A stretch of DNA of 64,000 nt from Bacillus sp. FJAT-22090 (GCF_001278755.1 NZ_CP012601.1:3224154-3288153); one strand, 5' to 3'. Shown: positions 25,312 through 34,615, counted from the first letter of the stretch. Numbers and translations are program-made. The notes: generated by a model not told the origin, from the letters alone.

Positions 25312-26592
25312 ATGTTTTCTAAAAGCAACCTCTTTTTAAGTAAATTTAATAGAAGCGAAAAAATTATATTAATTTTTACGGCCATACTGACGACACTTGC
25401 AAGTGAAGTCAAGGTAGTGCCTTTTGAAGAAGAAGCATTTCGTTTTGGACTGGGGAGTGTTGCATTTTTTCTCCTTATTTTAATTTGGACACCAGTGTCC
25501 TATTTACGAACCGGTTTGGTTACCGGTATAACAGTAGTGTGTTTTCGTGTGTTGGAAGAATCGATGCTTGATGGCGTTCAAGTTGTAATCAGTTTGAAAA
25601 ATAACTTCCCTGCATTTTTCTTTTACTTTGTATTTGCGATGGTATTAGACTTGATCAAAATAGAAAAGTATAAATCTTCTCCTCTTATTTTAGGAGCATG
25701 GGCAACCTTGTTAGAAGTGATTGGAAACGTATCGGAGCATGTTTTGAGACACGGGTTATTGCACCAAGACTTATTAAGTTTCAAGGATTTTGCTTTAATA
25801 TGTGGAGTAGCTTTATTTCGTAGTTATTTTGTTGTTGGATTATATAGTTCTATTACAGTTTCGGAGCAAAAAAAACAAATGCAAGAAATGCTTGGTGTAG
25901 GTTCCGAACTATATGCAGAAACCCTTTATTTACAAAAATCCTTAAATCATATAGAGCAAATAACTGCCTCAAGCCATGATTTATATAGGCGTTTAAAAAA
26001 GAAAGAATTACATGACCTTAGTATTCAGGCATTACATATCGCACAAGAAATTCATGAGGTAAAAAAAGATTCTCAGAGGATTTTATCTGGGCTGACTAAA
26101 ATAACGAAGCAACAAAAAGAAACACCTCTCTTTCTTTCAGATGTAATGGGCTTTGTTATTAGTGCAAATGAAAAATACAGTGAACTATTAAAGAAAAAGA
26201 TTTCTTTTCAACTATCCATGTCCGTCGATTTTGAAACAGATAAGCAAATTCCTCTATTGGCCGTGTTAAATAATCTGACTGCCAATGCTGTTGAAGCAAT
26301 TGTTGGTTCGGGTGACATTACGGTTACACTGTTTGAAGAATCTGAATTCACTTGTTTTGTTATGAAAGATACAGGTAAGGGTATTCTGAAAGAGGACGAG
26401 TCCATTATTTTCGAACCTGGATATACGACTAAATATAATGAGCAGGGAGTTGCTGCCACAGGTATTGGCCTGTCTCATGTAAGGGAAATTATTCAACAGT
26501 TGAATGGAACCATTCAAATAGAATCACCTCCAATTGGAACCATTTTTCGAATTCATATCCCTACGGAAAACATACGAAAGCGAGTGGAATAA
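25312..26592 (+). CDS. glnK: GlnK-like membrane sensor histidine kinase
   Basis: The protein has 426 aa. About five hydrophobic helices (residues about 15-190) are followed by a kinase core with the phospho-acceptor EIHEVKKDSQR, N-box NNLTANAVEA, G-box DTGKGI and GIGLSHV. It belongs with the YcbA/GlnK kinases that sense glutamine or related amino acids. The paired regulator starts 2 bp after its stop and has the YcbB domain that defines GlnL. The ATG at 25312 follows AGGTGAATGAA. The ligand here is inferred from the pairing and the glutamate-type transporter downstream. Confidence 0.82.
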   Translation: MFSKSNLFLSKFNRSEKIILIFTAILTTLASEVKVVPFEEEAFRFGLGSVAFFLLILIWTPVSYLRTGLVTGITVVCFRVLEESMLDGVQVVISLKNNFPAFFFYFVFAMVLDLIKIEKYKSSPLILGAWATLLEVIGNVSEHVLRHGLLHQDLLSFKDFALICGVALFRSYFVVGLYSSITVSEQKKQMQEMLGVGSELYAETLYLQKSLNHIEQITASSHDLYRRLKKKELHDLSIQALHIAQEIHEVKKDSQRILSGLTKITKQQKETPLFLSDVMGFVISANEKYSELLKKKISFQLSMSVDFETDKQIPLLAVLNNLTANAVEAIVGSGDITVTLFEESEFTCFVMKDTGKGILKEDESIIFEPGYTTKYNEQGVAATGIGLSHVREIIQQLNGTIQIESPPIGTIFRIHIPTENIRKRVE

Positions 26593-26594
26593 AA

Positions 26595-27482
26595 CTGCGT
26601 TATTTTATTGTAGATGATGATAAAGCTAGTAGAACTATGCTTAAAAATATAATAATTGATCATGAACTTGGCATTGTTATAGGTGAGGCAGTTAGTGGAG
26701 CGAGTAGCCTCTCAACTATTCTATCCATGCATCCAGATGTTGTGCTAATAGACTTATTAATGCCAGAGTTGGACGGTATTGAAACAATCGAACAGTTGAG
26801 AAAGGAAGGATTTCAGGGTCAATTTATTATGATTTCCCAAATAGTAAACAAAGAAATGGTAGGGGAAGCGTATGAAAAAGGAGTAGAATTTTTTATACAT
26901 AAGCCTATTAATCGTGTGGAAGTACAAAGTATTTTAAAAAAGACAGCGGAACAATTTAAACTAAAAGATTCACTTCTAGCAATTCGACAATCATTAGAAA
27001 ATATTGCTCCAGGCAAACCGATAAAGAGACAGCAAAATGTAAAAGAAATTGTATTGTCTATGTTAAATGATATAGGGGTAATTGGAGAAACAGGAAGTGA
27101 TGATATTGTTTCGATAATAGAATATTTAATGGAGCGAGAGGAACTATCTGTTCAATTACCACCATTGAAGGACCTATACGAAATTGTTGCTTCCAAAACA
27201 CATCCGGCAGATATAAAAAAGGAGAGTAGAGCAATCGAGCAGCGTATTCGTAGAACGATCCTATCTGCTATGAATAATTTAGCTTCTATGGGTTTAATCG
27301 ATTATACGAACCCCAACTTTGAATATTATGCTCCTCGTTTTTTTGAGTTTCAAGAAATTAGAAATCAAATGAGACATATGAATGAAGAAACTGATGTAGC
27401 AACAAGAGTAAAAGTTAATATTAAAAAATTTCTTCAAGTGCTCTATTTAGAAACAAAGGATAAATACAATCAAAAGAAATAA
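26595..27482 (+). CDS. glnL: GlnL-like response regulator (receiver + YcbB domain), probable CTG start
   Basis: The receiver domain (about 1-120) is followed by a YcbB/GlnL DNA-binding domain (about 150-290). The first in-frame ATG (26637) would remove FIVDDDKAS, which carries the acidic pocket needed for phosphorylation. Reading back, CTG at 26595 gives the normal LRYFIVDDD opening, 2 bp after the kinase stop and 6 bases after GAGTGGA. No ATG, GTG or TTG exists between. The phospho-acceptor Asp is in DVVLIDLLMPELDG. It should activate the symporter gene that follows, whose promoter region carries direct repeats. Confidence 0.85.
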   Translation: MRYFIVDDDKASRTMLKNIIIDHELGIVIGEAVSGASSLSTILSMHPDVVLIDLLMPELDGIETIEQLRKEGFQGQFIMISQIVNKEMVGEAYEKGVEFFIHKPINRVEVQSILKKTAEQFKLKDSLLAIRQSLENIAPGKPIKRQQNVKEIVLSMLNDIGVIGETGSDDIVSIIEYLMEREELSVQLPPLKDLYEIVASKTHPADIKKESRAIEQRIRRTILSAMNNLASMGLIDYTNPNFEYYAPRFFEFQEIRNQMRHMNEETDVATRVKVNIKKFLQVLYLETKDKYNQKK

Positions 27483-27483
27483 A

Positions 27484-27514
27484 TTTTGTTTTGTCGGATT
27501 ACGTCGGATTTTGT
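27484..27514 (+). promoter_or_regulatory. Direct repeats, probable GlnL-type binding site
   Basis: GTCGGATT occurs twice, 10 bp apart (27493 and 27503), flanked by TTTTGT at 27484, 27489 and 27509. TTTTGT direct repeats are what I recall for B. subtilis GlnL sites, there with a 4-base spacer. The site lies about 80 bp before the symporter start. Confidence 0.55.
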
Positions 27515-27590
27515 AAGTTGCCTTTAATATATTCTAAAAGCTACTCCGAACGAGAGAAAGCGTTTTCAATATAAAAGGGGTGACGGATTC

Positions 27591-28865
27591 ATGAAGAAAA
27601 AGTTTAAATTTACTCTGGCATATCAAATTTTAGTCGGATTAATATTAGGTATAGTTGTGGGAGCCATCTTTTTTGGTAATCCTGCTGTAGAAAAATATTT
27701 ACAACCAATTGGTACTATTTTTATTAATATGATTAAAATGATTGTTGTACCGATTATTGTTTCTACGTTGATCCTAGGCGTTGCTGGAACAGGTGATATT
27801 AAACAACTAGGTAAGCTCGGTGGAAAAACAATAATATACTTTGAAATAGTTACGACTATCGCAATAGTTGTAGGCTTATTGGCAGCTAATATCTTTAAAC
27901 CAGGTGTTGGTGTTGATATGTCAACTTTATCTAAAGGTAATATCGATCAGTATGTACAAACGAGTGAAGAAGTGCAAAGTCATGGATTTGCTGATGTAAT
28001 TGTAAATGCTGTGCCAAGTAATATCGTTCAATCTATGTCAGATGGTAATATGCTTGCCATTATATTCTTTTCAGTCTTATTCGGTTTAGGAGTAGCTGCT
28101 ATTGGGGAAAGAGGGAAACCAGTCCTTGCCTTTTTCCAAGGAACTGCAGATGCTATGTTCTGGGTAACTAATTTGATTATGAAATTTGCACCATTTGGTG
28201 TATTTGCGTTAATAGGTGTTACTGTTTCTAAATTTGGATTGGAATCTTTATTGCCACTCGGAAAGTTAATGATACTAGTTTACGCTTCTATGCTATTCTT
28301 CATTGTTGTTGTACTAGGTGGTATTGCAAAGTTAGTTGGTATCAATATCTTCCATCTAATTAAAGTATTAAAAGACGAATTGCTTTTAGCTTATTCTACA
28401 TCTAGCTCCGAAACTGTTTTGCCGAAAGTAATGGAGAAAATGGAGAAGTTTGGATCACCAAAGGATATTGTTTCCTTTGTAATACCAACAGGATATTCTT
28501 TCAACTTAGACGGCTCCACGTTATACCAAGCGATTGCGGCAATTTTTATTGCACAGATGTATGGAATTGATTTGAGTATTATGCAACAAATTACACTCGT
28601 TTTAGTATTAATGGTAACATCTAAAGGAATCGCTGGAGTACCAGGAGTTTCCTTCGTCGTACTATTGGCTACTCTAGGAACTGTAGGAATCCCACTAGAA
28701 GGACTTGCGTTTATCGCTGGTATTGACCGTCTTCTAGATATGGCTCGCACAGTAGTAAATGTAGTAGGTAATGCATTGGCTACAGTCGTTATGGCTAAAT
28801 GGGAAGGTCGTTTCGATAAAGAAAAAGAAGAAAAATACTATGCTTCTTTGGAAGAACTAGCATAA
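27591..28865 (+). CDS. Glutamate/aspartate or dicarboxylate:cation symporter (DAACS family)
   Basis: The 424-aa membrane protein is of the GltP/GltT/DctA family. It has the hairpin motif STSSSETVLPKVMEKM, the substrate/cation segment GYSFNLDGST and the late GIAGVPGVSF hairpin. The usual eight helices plus two re-entrant loops fit the length. SSSET rather than SSAAT at hairpin 1 is typical of GltP/GltT glutamate-aspartate carriers. AAGGGGTGA precedes the ATG. Its position after a GlnK/GlnL-like pair suggests amino acid-responsive control, as for glnT in B. subtilis, though the carrier family differs. Confidence 0.9.
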   Translation: MKKKFKFTLAYQILVGLILGIVVGAIFFGNPAVEKYLQPIGTIFINMIKMIVVPIIVSTLILGVAGTGDIKQLGKLGGKTIIYFEIVTTIAIVVGLLAANIFKPGVGVDMSTLSKGNIDQYVQTSEEVQSHGFADVIVNAVPSNIVQSMSDGNMLAIIFFSVLFGLGVAAIGERGKPVLAFFQGTADAMFWVTNLIMKFAPFGVFALIGVTVSKFGLESLLPLGKLMILVYASMLFFIVVVLGGIAKLVGINIFHLIKVLKDELLLAYSTSSSETVLPKVMEKMEKFGSPKDIVSFVIPTGYSFNLDGSTLYQAIAAIFIAQMYGIDLSIMQQITLVLVLMVTSKGIAGVPGVSFVVLLATLGTVGIPLEGLAFIAGIDRLLDMARTVVNVVGNALATVVMAKWEGRFDKEKEEKYYASLEELA

Positions 28866-28872
28866 TAAAAAT

Positions 28873-28926
28873 AAGAGGGGCTGTCCTTAAAGTCATAAAA
28901 AATGACTTTTAAGGGTAGCCTCTTTC
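28873..28926 (+). terminator. Terminator after the symporter, at the left end of an element
   Basis: AAGAGG..CTGTCCTTAAAGTCAT pairs with ATGACTTTTAAGG..CCTCTTT. This long stem also forms part of the left inverted end of the decayed element at 28864-29501. Confidence 0.75.
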
Positions 28927-28944
28927 TTCATAGCTTTTATTAAA

Positions 28945-29215
28945 AAGTGCGATAGATTTCGGTTCCAGACGGATGCTTTCCGCGGGCGAGTGCCGAGCCT
29001 CCTCAGGCCAACATGATGTTGGTCATGAAGGCGTTGAGGCCCACAGGGATGTGGGTCATGCAATCGTTGTCGCAGAACGCGGCGAACTTAGATTGCCTTC
29101 CATTTGAAGAGGCGGCCTTAGCCTTCCTTCCTCTCTAACGCTACGTGCGGGGTCTCGGACTGTCTCGCTTCCCGCAGGAGTCACCGCCTGAAACGAAAAT
29201 CCATTACTTCATTCA
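28945..29215. repeat. GC-rich intergenic repeat with internal palindromes
   Basis: This block is far richer in G+C than its surroundings. It carries CTTTCCGCGGGC at the left and CCCGCAGGAGTCACCGCC at the right, phrases I recognise as a dispersed intergenic repeat of Bacillales. Inside are two hairpins: GGCCAACAT/GATGTTGGTC and GGCCCACA/TGTGGGTC. No coding frame is supported. Confidence 0.65.
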
Positions 29216-29552
29216 ATCAACAATATAATAAAACGGGATAGTATACAAAAAAACCGCCAAATTTCTTATAATGTAAGTGACCAAACCAACAAAAAGAAAC
29301 GGCGATTTTTTATGTGCAATCCAATGATTACTACTATAAATTCTAAAATGACAATTCCTACCCATGTTCAAACCATATAACAATCATCAAAGTATGGTGA
29401 TTTTCAACTTACAAGATCTAATCCCTACTCATCATATTGAAAGTAGCAGGCATTCGTCTCGCTTCTATTTTAGGAACTTATTGAACAGCCTCTTATTTTT
29501 ACAGCCTTCTAGCAGATAAGCAATTGATGGACGAACCAGCTTTTTAGTATTA

Positions 29553-31106
29553 CTACCAGATAACTTTCCAATTACGGTTAACTGTTGCCTTTATCGTTTT
29601 TCGCTCCAGTATATAGTTAGCAAGGATTTCCGACATGTCTATCGGAATATCTTTCACAATGTCTTTGCCCTTAAACATCAAATAGTCTCCACCGCCACCA
29701 GCACGATAATTATTCATCACGACATCATATTCATGCTGAAGGTTTAAAAGAGCACCTTTGTAATTCAATGTAGTTACTCTGTTTCCAACTGGGTTACGAA
29801 TATCTAAAATATACTCTATGCCTTCCCACATATCATAATTATAATGCTGTGGTTTTGGTTGTATGTAATTAGGATTTACTTCAAGCATTCCTTCTCGATT
29901 CAAAACAAAATAACGTGCGCTTTGTTCTAATGCATCTTTTATATCTTGCCCGGACAATCGAAGCACCTTTAATGTATTTGGATACTTGTAATTAGAAATG
30001 ATGTCGCGCATCGTTACATCTGGTTCAAAGCCAGGAGACGAATTGCTAAAAAGAGAAGTATTAGAGATTTCTACCCCAGCTGTTTCCATTTGTACTTTAT
30101 TAATAAATTCTATTAGAGGATTGTCACTTGTTCTAATAAGAAATGGATCCTTGATTAACATATCGCCTTCTACTTTGCCGATTGGTTGATCCAGCCAATG
30201 TTGAGTTTCTTCTTCAAAACGAGAAGCCTTTTTTAAAACCTCTTCATCTGCTTCAACATTATCTACTACTAATAATTCAGAGGATTTATTTATAATCTCG
30301 TTCTGATTATTTAGCGTTAGAGTAACTTTACTTATCATTTGCCCGTTATTAGACGGCTGAACAGTTTCTACACCATTTAAATTGCCAGTTAAAGAGCGAT
30401 GCTGATGCCCTGTTAGGAGGACGTCTATTTCACTAATTTCCTTACATATGGCATATCCCTGATTTTCTCCCGTTAAGTTTTCTGTTGGTTCTCCAGTCTC
30501 CAGATCTCGTTCAAATCCTCCATGGTAAGAAACAATTAATACGTCAGGATGCTCTTTTTCACTAATATATGTAACCCATTTTTTTGTTTCTTGGAGACAA
30601 TCCTTAAAATCCAAACCAGTTATATTGTGCTCGTTTTCCCAATTTGGGATGTAATGAGTTGTGACACCTAGAATAGCTATTTTTACAGATTCAATTTCTT
30701 TGATGATATAAGGACAGCCAAAATAAGGCTTCCCCGTATTTGTGTCTAAGATATTAGCAGATAGCCAAGGAAACTGGGATTCTTCAACCGCCTGATTTAA
30801 TATATCCAACCCATAATTAAACTCATGATTTCCAATAACGGCAGCATCATAGGACAGTTCATTTAAAATGCTGATCATGGGATTTTTTTCATCCTTTAAA
30901 AATTGAATATAGTAATATGTTAGCGGAGTTCCTTGAATTAAATCACCATTATCGATCAAAATTAATTGCTCGTTTAATTGTCGCTCCTGTTTTATTATCG
31001 TAGCTAATTTCCCTAAGCCAATATTAGCTTGTTCGTTATTTACATAATTAATCGGAAAAATGCTTCCATGTATATCACTAGTTTGCAAGATCGTTATCTT
31101 TTTCAA
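29553..31106 (-). CDS. Bifunctional metallophosphatase/5'-nucleotidase (UshA/YunD-like)
   Basis: The 517-aa protein has a calcineurin-like phosphatase domain (about 1-260) with the metal motifs QTSDIHG, DNGDLIQGTP, GNHEFNYG and LLTGHQHRS. A 5'-nucleotidase C-terminal domain (about 320-490) carries NYKYPNTLKV and MNNYRAGGGGDY. It has no signal peptide, unlike secreted UshA, so it resembles the cytoplasmic YunD type. Translation starts at a TTG, with GGAG 9 bases before it. Likely substrates are nucleotides or nucleotide sugars; the exact one is open. Confidence 0.9.
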   Translation of the reverse strand: MKKITILQTSDIHGSIFPINYVNNEQANIGLGKLATIIKQERQLNEQLILIDNGDLIQGTPLTYYYIQFLKDEKNPMISILNELSYDAAVIGNHEFNYGLDILNQAVEESQFPWLSANILDTNTGKPYFGCPYIIKEIESVKIAILGVTTHYIPNWENEHNITGLDFKDCLQETKKWVTYISEKEHPDVLIVSYHGGFERDLETGEPTENLTGENQGYAICKEISEIDVLLTGHQHRSLTGNLNGVETVQPSNNGQMISKVTLTLNNQNEIINKSSELLVVDNVEADEEVLKKASRFEEETQHWLDQPIGKVEGDMLIKDPFLIRTSDNPLIEFINKVQMETAGVEISNTSLFSNSSPGFEPDVTMRDIISNYKYPNTLKVLRLSGQDIKDALEQSARYFVLNREGMLEVNPNYIQPKPQHYNYDMWEGIEYILDIRNPVGNRVTTLNYKGALLNLQHEYDVVMNNYRAGGGGDYLMFKGKDIVKDIPIDMSEILANYILERKTIKATVNRNWKVIW

Positions 31107-31184
31107 CTATCATTTCTCCACTCTCTTATGGTAAGTATATACATTAGATTATATATAAATAGAACCGACTGTCCAATTGGTAGT

Positions 31185-32360
31185 TTACAATCGCACGGGA
31201 CTAGTTCTAGGGGTTTTAACCTTCCACATACAAGCTAATGCAAAAAGCATACTTACTGCCGTAGCATTAAATAGTACATCATATCCAAATATATCTATTA
31301 ATAAGCCTAAAGAAGGTGGTGAAATTATAGCTGCTAATGAAGATACTAAATAATATAATCCGGTTCGAGTACCAAAGTTATGTTCACTTCCGAGAGAGAC
31401 AATGAAAGGGTATGAATTTATATTTATGCATGCCCAAAACATTCCACCAATTAATAGTAGTAAGCGCAGGGTAAAAAGGGATTCCACCCAATTTAATAAA
31501 AAGAAGACAAAAAATAAACCGATAACTCCCGTTAAGATTACTTTTTTCTTACCAAACCTAGCACCTAGAATACCGCTTGGTATAGCAGCCAGTACAAAAC
31601 TTAATGAAAAAAATGCAAGTGAAAAGGCAGATGAGCTCTTGGATAAATTAAGCTCGTTTACACCATATAAAGTAAATAAAGCTTCCATCCCTTGAATTGC
31701 TACAAACCAAAAGAATATTGCGGTTAGAAGAAAGATGGTAGGTTTATTTAACTCTGCTTTGTAATCTATCTTTGAATTAGTTGTAATGGTAAAAGGAATA
31801 GCATCTCTATTTTCATTAATGTTTTTAAAGACAACTACTAGCGCTAATAGGAAGATTGCAGAGACCGCTAAAAATGGGAGGGATTCCTCCACTCCAAAAA
31901 GAATAGAGCCTACACTGAAAGCTAAAATTCCGCCAAGTCCTCCCATAAAATTGATAACACCATTTGCTTTCGTGCGTTTAGCCTCAGGAGTAATATCTGG
32001 CATTAACGCAATAGTAGGGGAACGGAATATCGCCATGGATATATTCATTCCTACCATAAAAATCACTAATGTGGTCAAACTTGTGTGGAAGGGAATAAGT
32101 GCATAAAACAAAGCTGCTAACGGTATACCAATTAATAGATATGGCATCCGTCTACCAAAGCGTGAATGTGTGCGATCACTTTTGTTTCCTATATATGGCT
32201 GTAAGAAAAGAGCAAAATAATTATCAATTGTCATGAGAAAACCAATTAATGCAGTACTTGAAAGAAAGTCGTTCAGAAAAAAAGGAACAAACGCATTATA
32301 TAAAGACCATCCTAAACTAATACTAAAAAAACCAAACCCTAATAACCACATCTTTTTCAT
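31185..32360 (-). CDS. MFS transporter
   Basis: The 391-aa protein has twelve hydrophobic helices. The first cytoplasmic loop reads GNKSDRTHSRFGRRMPYLLIG, typical of the GPH/SLC45-like sugar and drug carriers within the major facilitator superfamily. The substrate is not evident. It lies 78 bp upstream of the nucleotidase gene and reads the same way. No terminator is evident between them, so they may be co-transcribed. Confidence 0.85.
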   Translation of the reverse strand: MKKMWLLGFGFFSISLGWSLYNAFVPFFLNDFLSSTALIGFLMTIDNYFALFLQPYIGNKSDRTHSRFGRRMPYLLIGIPLAALFYALIPFHTSLTTLVIFMVGMNISMAIFRSPTIALMPDITPEAKRTKANGVINFMGGLGGILAFSVGSILFGVEESLPFLAVSAIFLLALVVVFKNINENRDAIPFTITTNSKIDYKAELNKPTIFLLTAIFFWFVAIQGMEALFTLYGVNELNLSKSSSAFSLAFFSLSFVLAAIPSGILGARFGKKKVILTGVIGLFFVFFLLNWVESLFTLRLLLLIGGMFWACININSYPFIVSLGSEHNFGTRTGLYYLVSSLAAIISPPSLGLLIDIFGYDVLFNATAVSMLFALACMWKVKTPRTSPVRL

Positions 32361-32463
32361 CGCATTCCCCCTCTAAAAAGAAATCATTATCGTAAAAAAA
32401 ATTTCACTTTATATATATGGTTTTGTGGAAGTAAAGAGTCCTGGGTTAATAATATCAATTAAT

Positions 32464-32493
32464 TAAAAATCACCCTGTAGGAACTACAAGGTG
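32464..32493 (-). terminator. Terminator hairpin, minus strand
   Basis: CACCTTGTAG pairs with CTACAGGGTG on the minus strand, followed by ATTTTTAATT. It is the second hairpin after the permease gene at 32736 and lies about 100 bp before the MFS gene. Confidence 0.6.
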
Positions 32494-32554
32494 CATTAGT
32501 AATATTGTATAAACAAAATAACCCTATGAGTTGTTGGATAAATAGTTTTGAGGG

Positions 32555-32603
32555 TAAAAGTAGAGTAAAACCAATTAGGCAACCAGCCTACTATAAACTC
32601 TAC
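32555..32603 (-). terminator. Terminator hairpin, minus strand
   Basis: GTAGAGT pairs with ACTCTAC, with an inner GGC/GCC pair, followed on the minus strand by TTTTA. It lies 133 bp past the stop of the permease gene. The gap 32361-32735 holds these two hairpins and no gene. Confidence 0.5.
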
Positions 32604-32735
32604 CTCCTGAGAGAAGCGAGAATATAGTATAAAAAACGAATTATAGGCCGAAGAAAAGGCTATCTGGAAGTTAATAAATGAAGGGTAAGCTGATTGAATG
32701 GTTAATAGTTGCGGGTAGAAAAAATCTTTTAACTA

Positions 32736-34136
32736 TTATGCAATATAATCTTCCTTAGGAATGTCATTAGGAAGCTTTTTGCTATAATATTTACCTTTTG
32801 TAAAAATGGCTAAAATCACGGTAAGAATAGCTGCTAGAAGTGCTGCGAAGAATGCCGCAGTACTTTCCAGAAATGATCCCATATAACCTAGTGCGGCTAT
32901 CGTACCTAAACCACTTGAGATAAGTAAAGATACTACTCCAACAGGATTCCATTTATATAAATATTCGTGTCGAGCCTCGTAATAACCTGGCCCAATTTTT
33001 AATAGTTTTTTCACGATCATGGCATCCGTAACTAGAATCGATGCCCAAGCGAGTAAAAAGACTCCTTGGAATGTCATGGCTGTATCTAAATGATCCACAA
33101 TACCACCTAACATCAAACCTATTGCACAAATACCTGAGACAACAACCCAAAATCGTCTGCCTGGTGTAAATCTAAATACGTTCTCGAAGAAGTTAGAAAG
33201 TGATAGGGAACTACTGTATATATTGGTAACGTTAATTCTAAGCTGAGTTAACATAGTGAATAATACGCCACCTAAACCTAAGAGTAGAACGATATAAACA
33301 CCTGGATTTGGTTCACCTAAACGAACACCGAACCATATACCAAGACCACCCATAACTCCAAAACAGAAAATTTGTGGAATAAAACCAATTGCAAAAGATC
33401 CAATTTTTAAATCCTTTGGTTTAAGAAAACGTGCGTAGTCTGAAGAGAGTAATGCTGTCAGACCCATTATTCCGTGTTGCATTCCTATACAAAGTAGTAA
33501 AGCTTGGCCACCCACCTGTACTCCTTCTGGCATATACGTCCAAAATGCTCCTTCATAAACCGTTGGAGTGAAGAAAGACATTATGATGGCACACAATAAA
33601 AAAATACCGAAAATCGGTAAAGACCATTTTTGTAATTTATCTAGTTGTTTAATACCAAACCAATTTAATGGAATAACAATAGATCCGAAGAAAATGATTA
33701 GTGCCCATTCAGGTAGGGCGGGGAAGAAGGTGTGAACTGCGGAAACTAAAATCAGGCCTTCAAAGGCACAGTACATGATAAAGTTTGTTGCATAAATGAA
33801 TGAGGTTAACGATGCACCTATGTAACCAAAACCTCCGCCTCTTGATAATAAGTTAACGTTCATCCCGGATTTGGCTGATAGATAAGCTATGAACGTTCCG
33901 ATTATACCGGCAACGATTATCGCATATATGGAGGATATGATAGCATTTATAGCCCCGAATTGAAGTGCCATAACGCTTCCCATTTGAAAATAAAAAATTG
34001 CCGTTGCGATACCAAATGTGATATTGGTAATACTAAACCAACCCATCTTCCTTTGGTCTCGAGGCACTCGATCTAATGAATAATCATCTTTCATTTCTTC
34101 TGACACTTTGTGATCTGCGACTTTGACAGATCCCAT
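32736..34136 (-). CDS. NCS1-family cytosine/purine permease
   Basis: The 466-aa membrane protein has about twelve helices and fits the purine-cytosine permease family (CodB-like). Characteristic stretches are WFSITNITFGIATAIFYFQMG in helix 1, SKSGMNVNLLSRGGGFGYIG-like residues near 95, and ITNVTNIYSSSLS-type residues near 315. It imports a nucleobase, allantoin or a similar ring compound with a cation. It is a single gene, with no catabolic gene beside it to define the substrate. Confidence 0.85.
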   Translation of the reverse strand: MGSVKVADHKVSEEMKDDYSLDRVPRDQRKMGWFSITNITFGIATAIFYFQMGSVMALQFGAINAIISSIYAIIVAGIIGTFIAYLSAKSGMNVNLLSRGGGFGYIGASLTSFIYATNFIMYCAFEGLILVSAVHTFFPALPEWALIIFFGSIVIPLNWFGIKQLDKLQKWSLPIFGIFLLCAIIMSFFTPTVYEGAFWTYMPEGVQVGGQALLLCIGMQHGIMGLTALLSSDYARFLKPKDLKIGSFAIGFIPQIFCFGVMGGLGIWFGVRLGEPNPGVYIVLLLGLGGVLFTMLTQLRINVTNIYSSSLSLSNFFENVFRFTPGRRFWVVVSGICAIGLMLGGIVDHLDTAMTFQGVFLLAWASILVTDAMIVKKLLKIGPGYYEARHEYLYKWNPVGVVSLLISSGLGTIAALGYMGSFLESTAAFFAALLAAILTVILAIFTKGKYYSKKLPNDIPKEDYIA

Positions 34137-34366
34137 AATATCAACTCCTTTATTAAATTAATACATAAATATTTCACTTCCATTTGTTTGATAAATTCGT
34201 CTACCACTTCATCCATAACCTATTATAACAGTAATGCCAACGTTTTTTAAAATAACGATTGAGATTAGTTAGCTAGAGTTTATTATTTCCTTTAGCGTTT
34301 GAAAAAATGTATTTACTGTTAAAAGATTATTTTCAATTCAGAAACTTGTTATTACTTCTAGAATGA

Positions 34367-34395
34367 TTGACAGATAGTATTTCTTATTGTAGACT
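34367..34395 (+). promoter_or_regulatory. Sigma-A-type promoter of the lysine riboswitch transcript
   Basis: TTGACA at 34367 and TAGACT at 34390 are separated by 17 bp. The predicted start (about 34402) lies about 30 bases before the riboswitch core. Confidence 0.7.
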
Positions 34396-34430
34396 ATGGA
34401 CAATAATTAAATACGACCTCACTTATGTAG

Positions 34431-34615
34431 TGGGGTAGAGGCGCGATATTTAACAGTCCTTAGTGGAGTTTGAGAAGCCATGATTCTAGGGAGAAGGAAA
34501 TGTCGCCGAAGTTTGTAATAGTTCTCGGTATTACTTGCTGGGTCTGTAGTGAATAACTACAGGACTGTCCGCTATAAACATCCCGGTTTATAGTGGTGTG
34601 CTATCTCATTTGGGA
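34431..34615 (+). ncRNA. Lysine riboswitch (L-box)
   Basis: The L-box conserved blocks occur in order: AGAGGCGCGA near the 5' side, GGGAGAAGGAAATGTCGCCGAAG near 34491, TTGCTGGGTCTGTAG near 34538, AGGACTGTCC near 34560 and GTGCTATCTC near 34600. The hairpins between them can pair (GTAGT/ACTAC and CTATAAAC/GTTTATAG). A terminator follows at 34650. High lysine should end transcription before the ABC transporter genes. Confidence 0.95.

Larger units (their letters stand above)
28864..29501. mobile_element. Decayed insertion-sequence remnant with matching inverted ends
   Basis: The left end (28864-28885, TAAAAATAAGAGGGGCTGTCC) and right end (29483-29501) are near-perfect inverted copies apart from a 2-bp indel. 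The inner ends continue to match loosely. Such GAGGCTGTYC ends are familiar from Bacillales insertion elements (IS1182-like in my memory). No transposase remains: only a 23-codon frame at 29312-29380 and AT-rich debris. The interior is filled by the GC-rich repeat. This accounts for the gap 28866-29552. Confidence 0.5.

Noticed and set aside
28945-29215. CRISPR-like or tRNA-like array suggested by the short GC-rich palindromes
   Set aside because: There are no regularly spaced direct repeats with unique spacers and no cas genes. The block matches a dispersed intergenic repeat instead.
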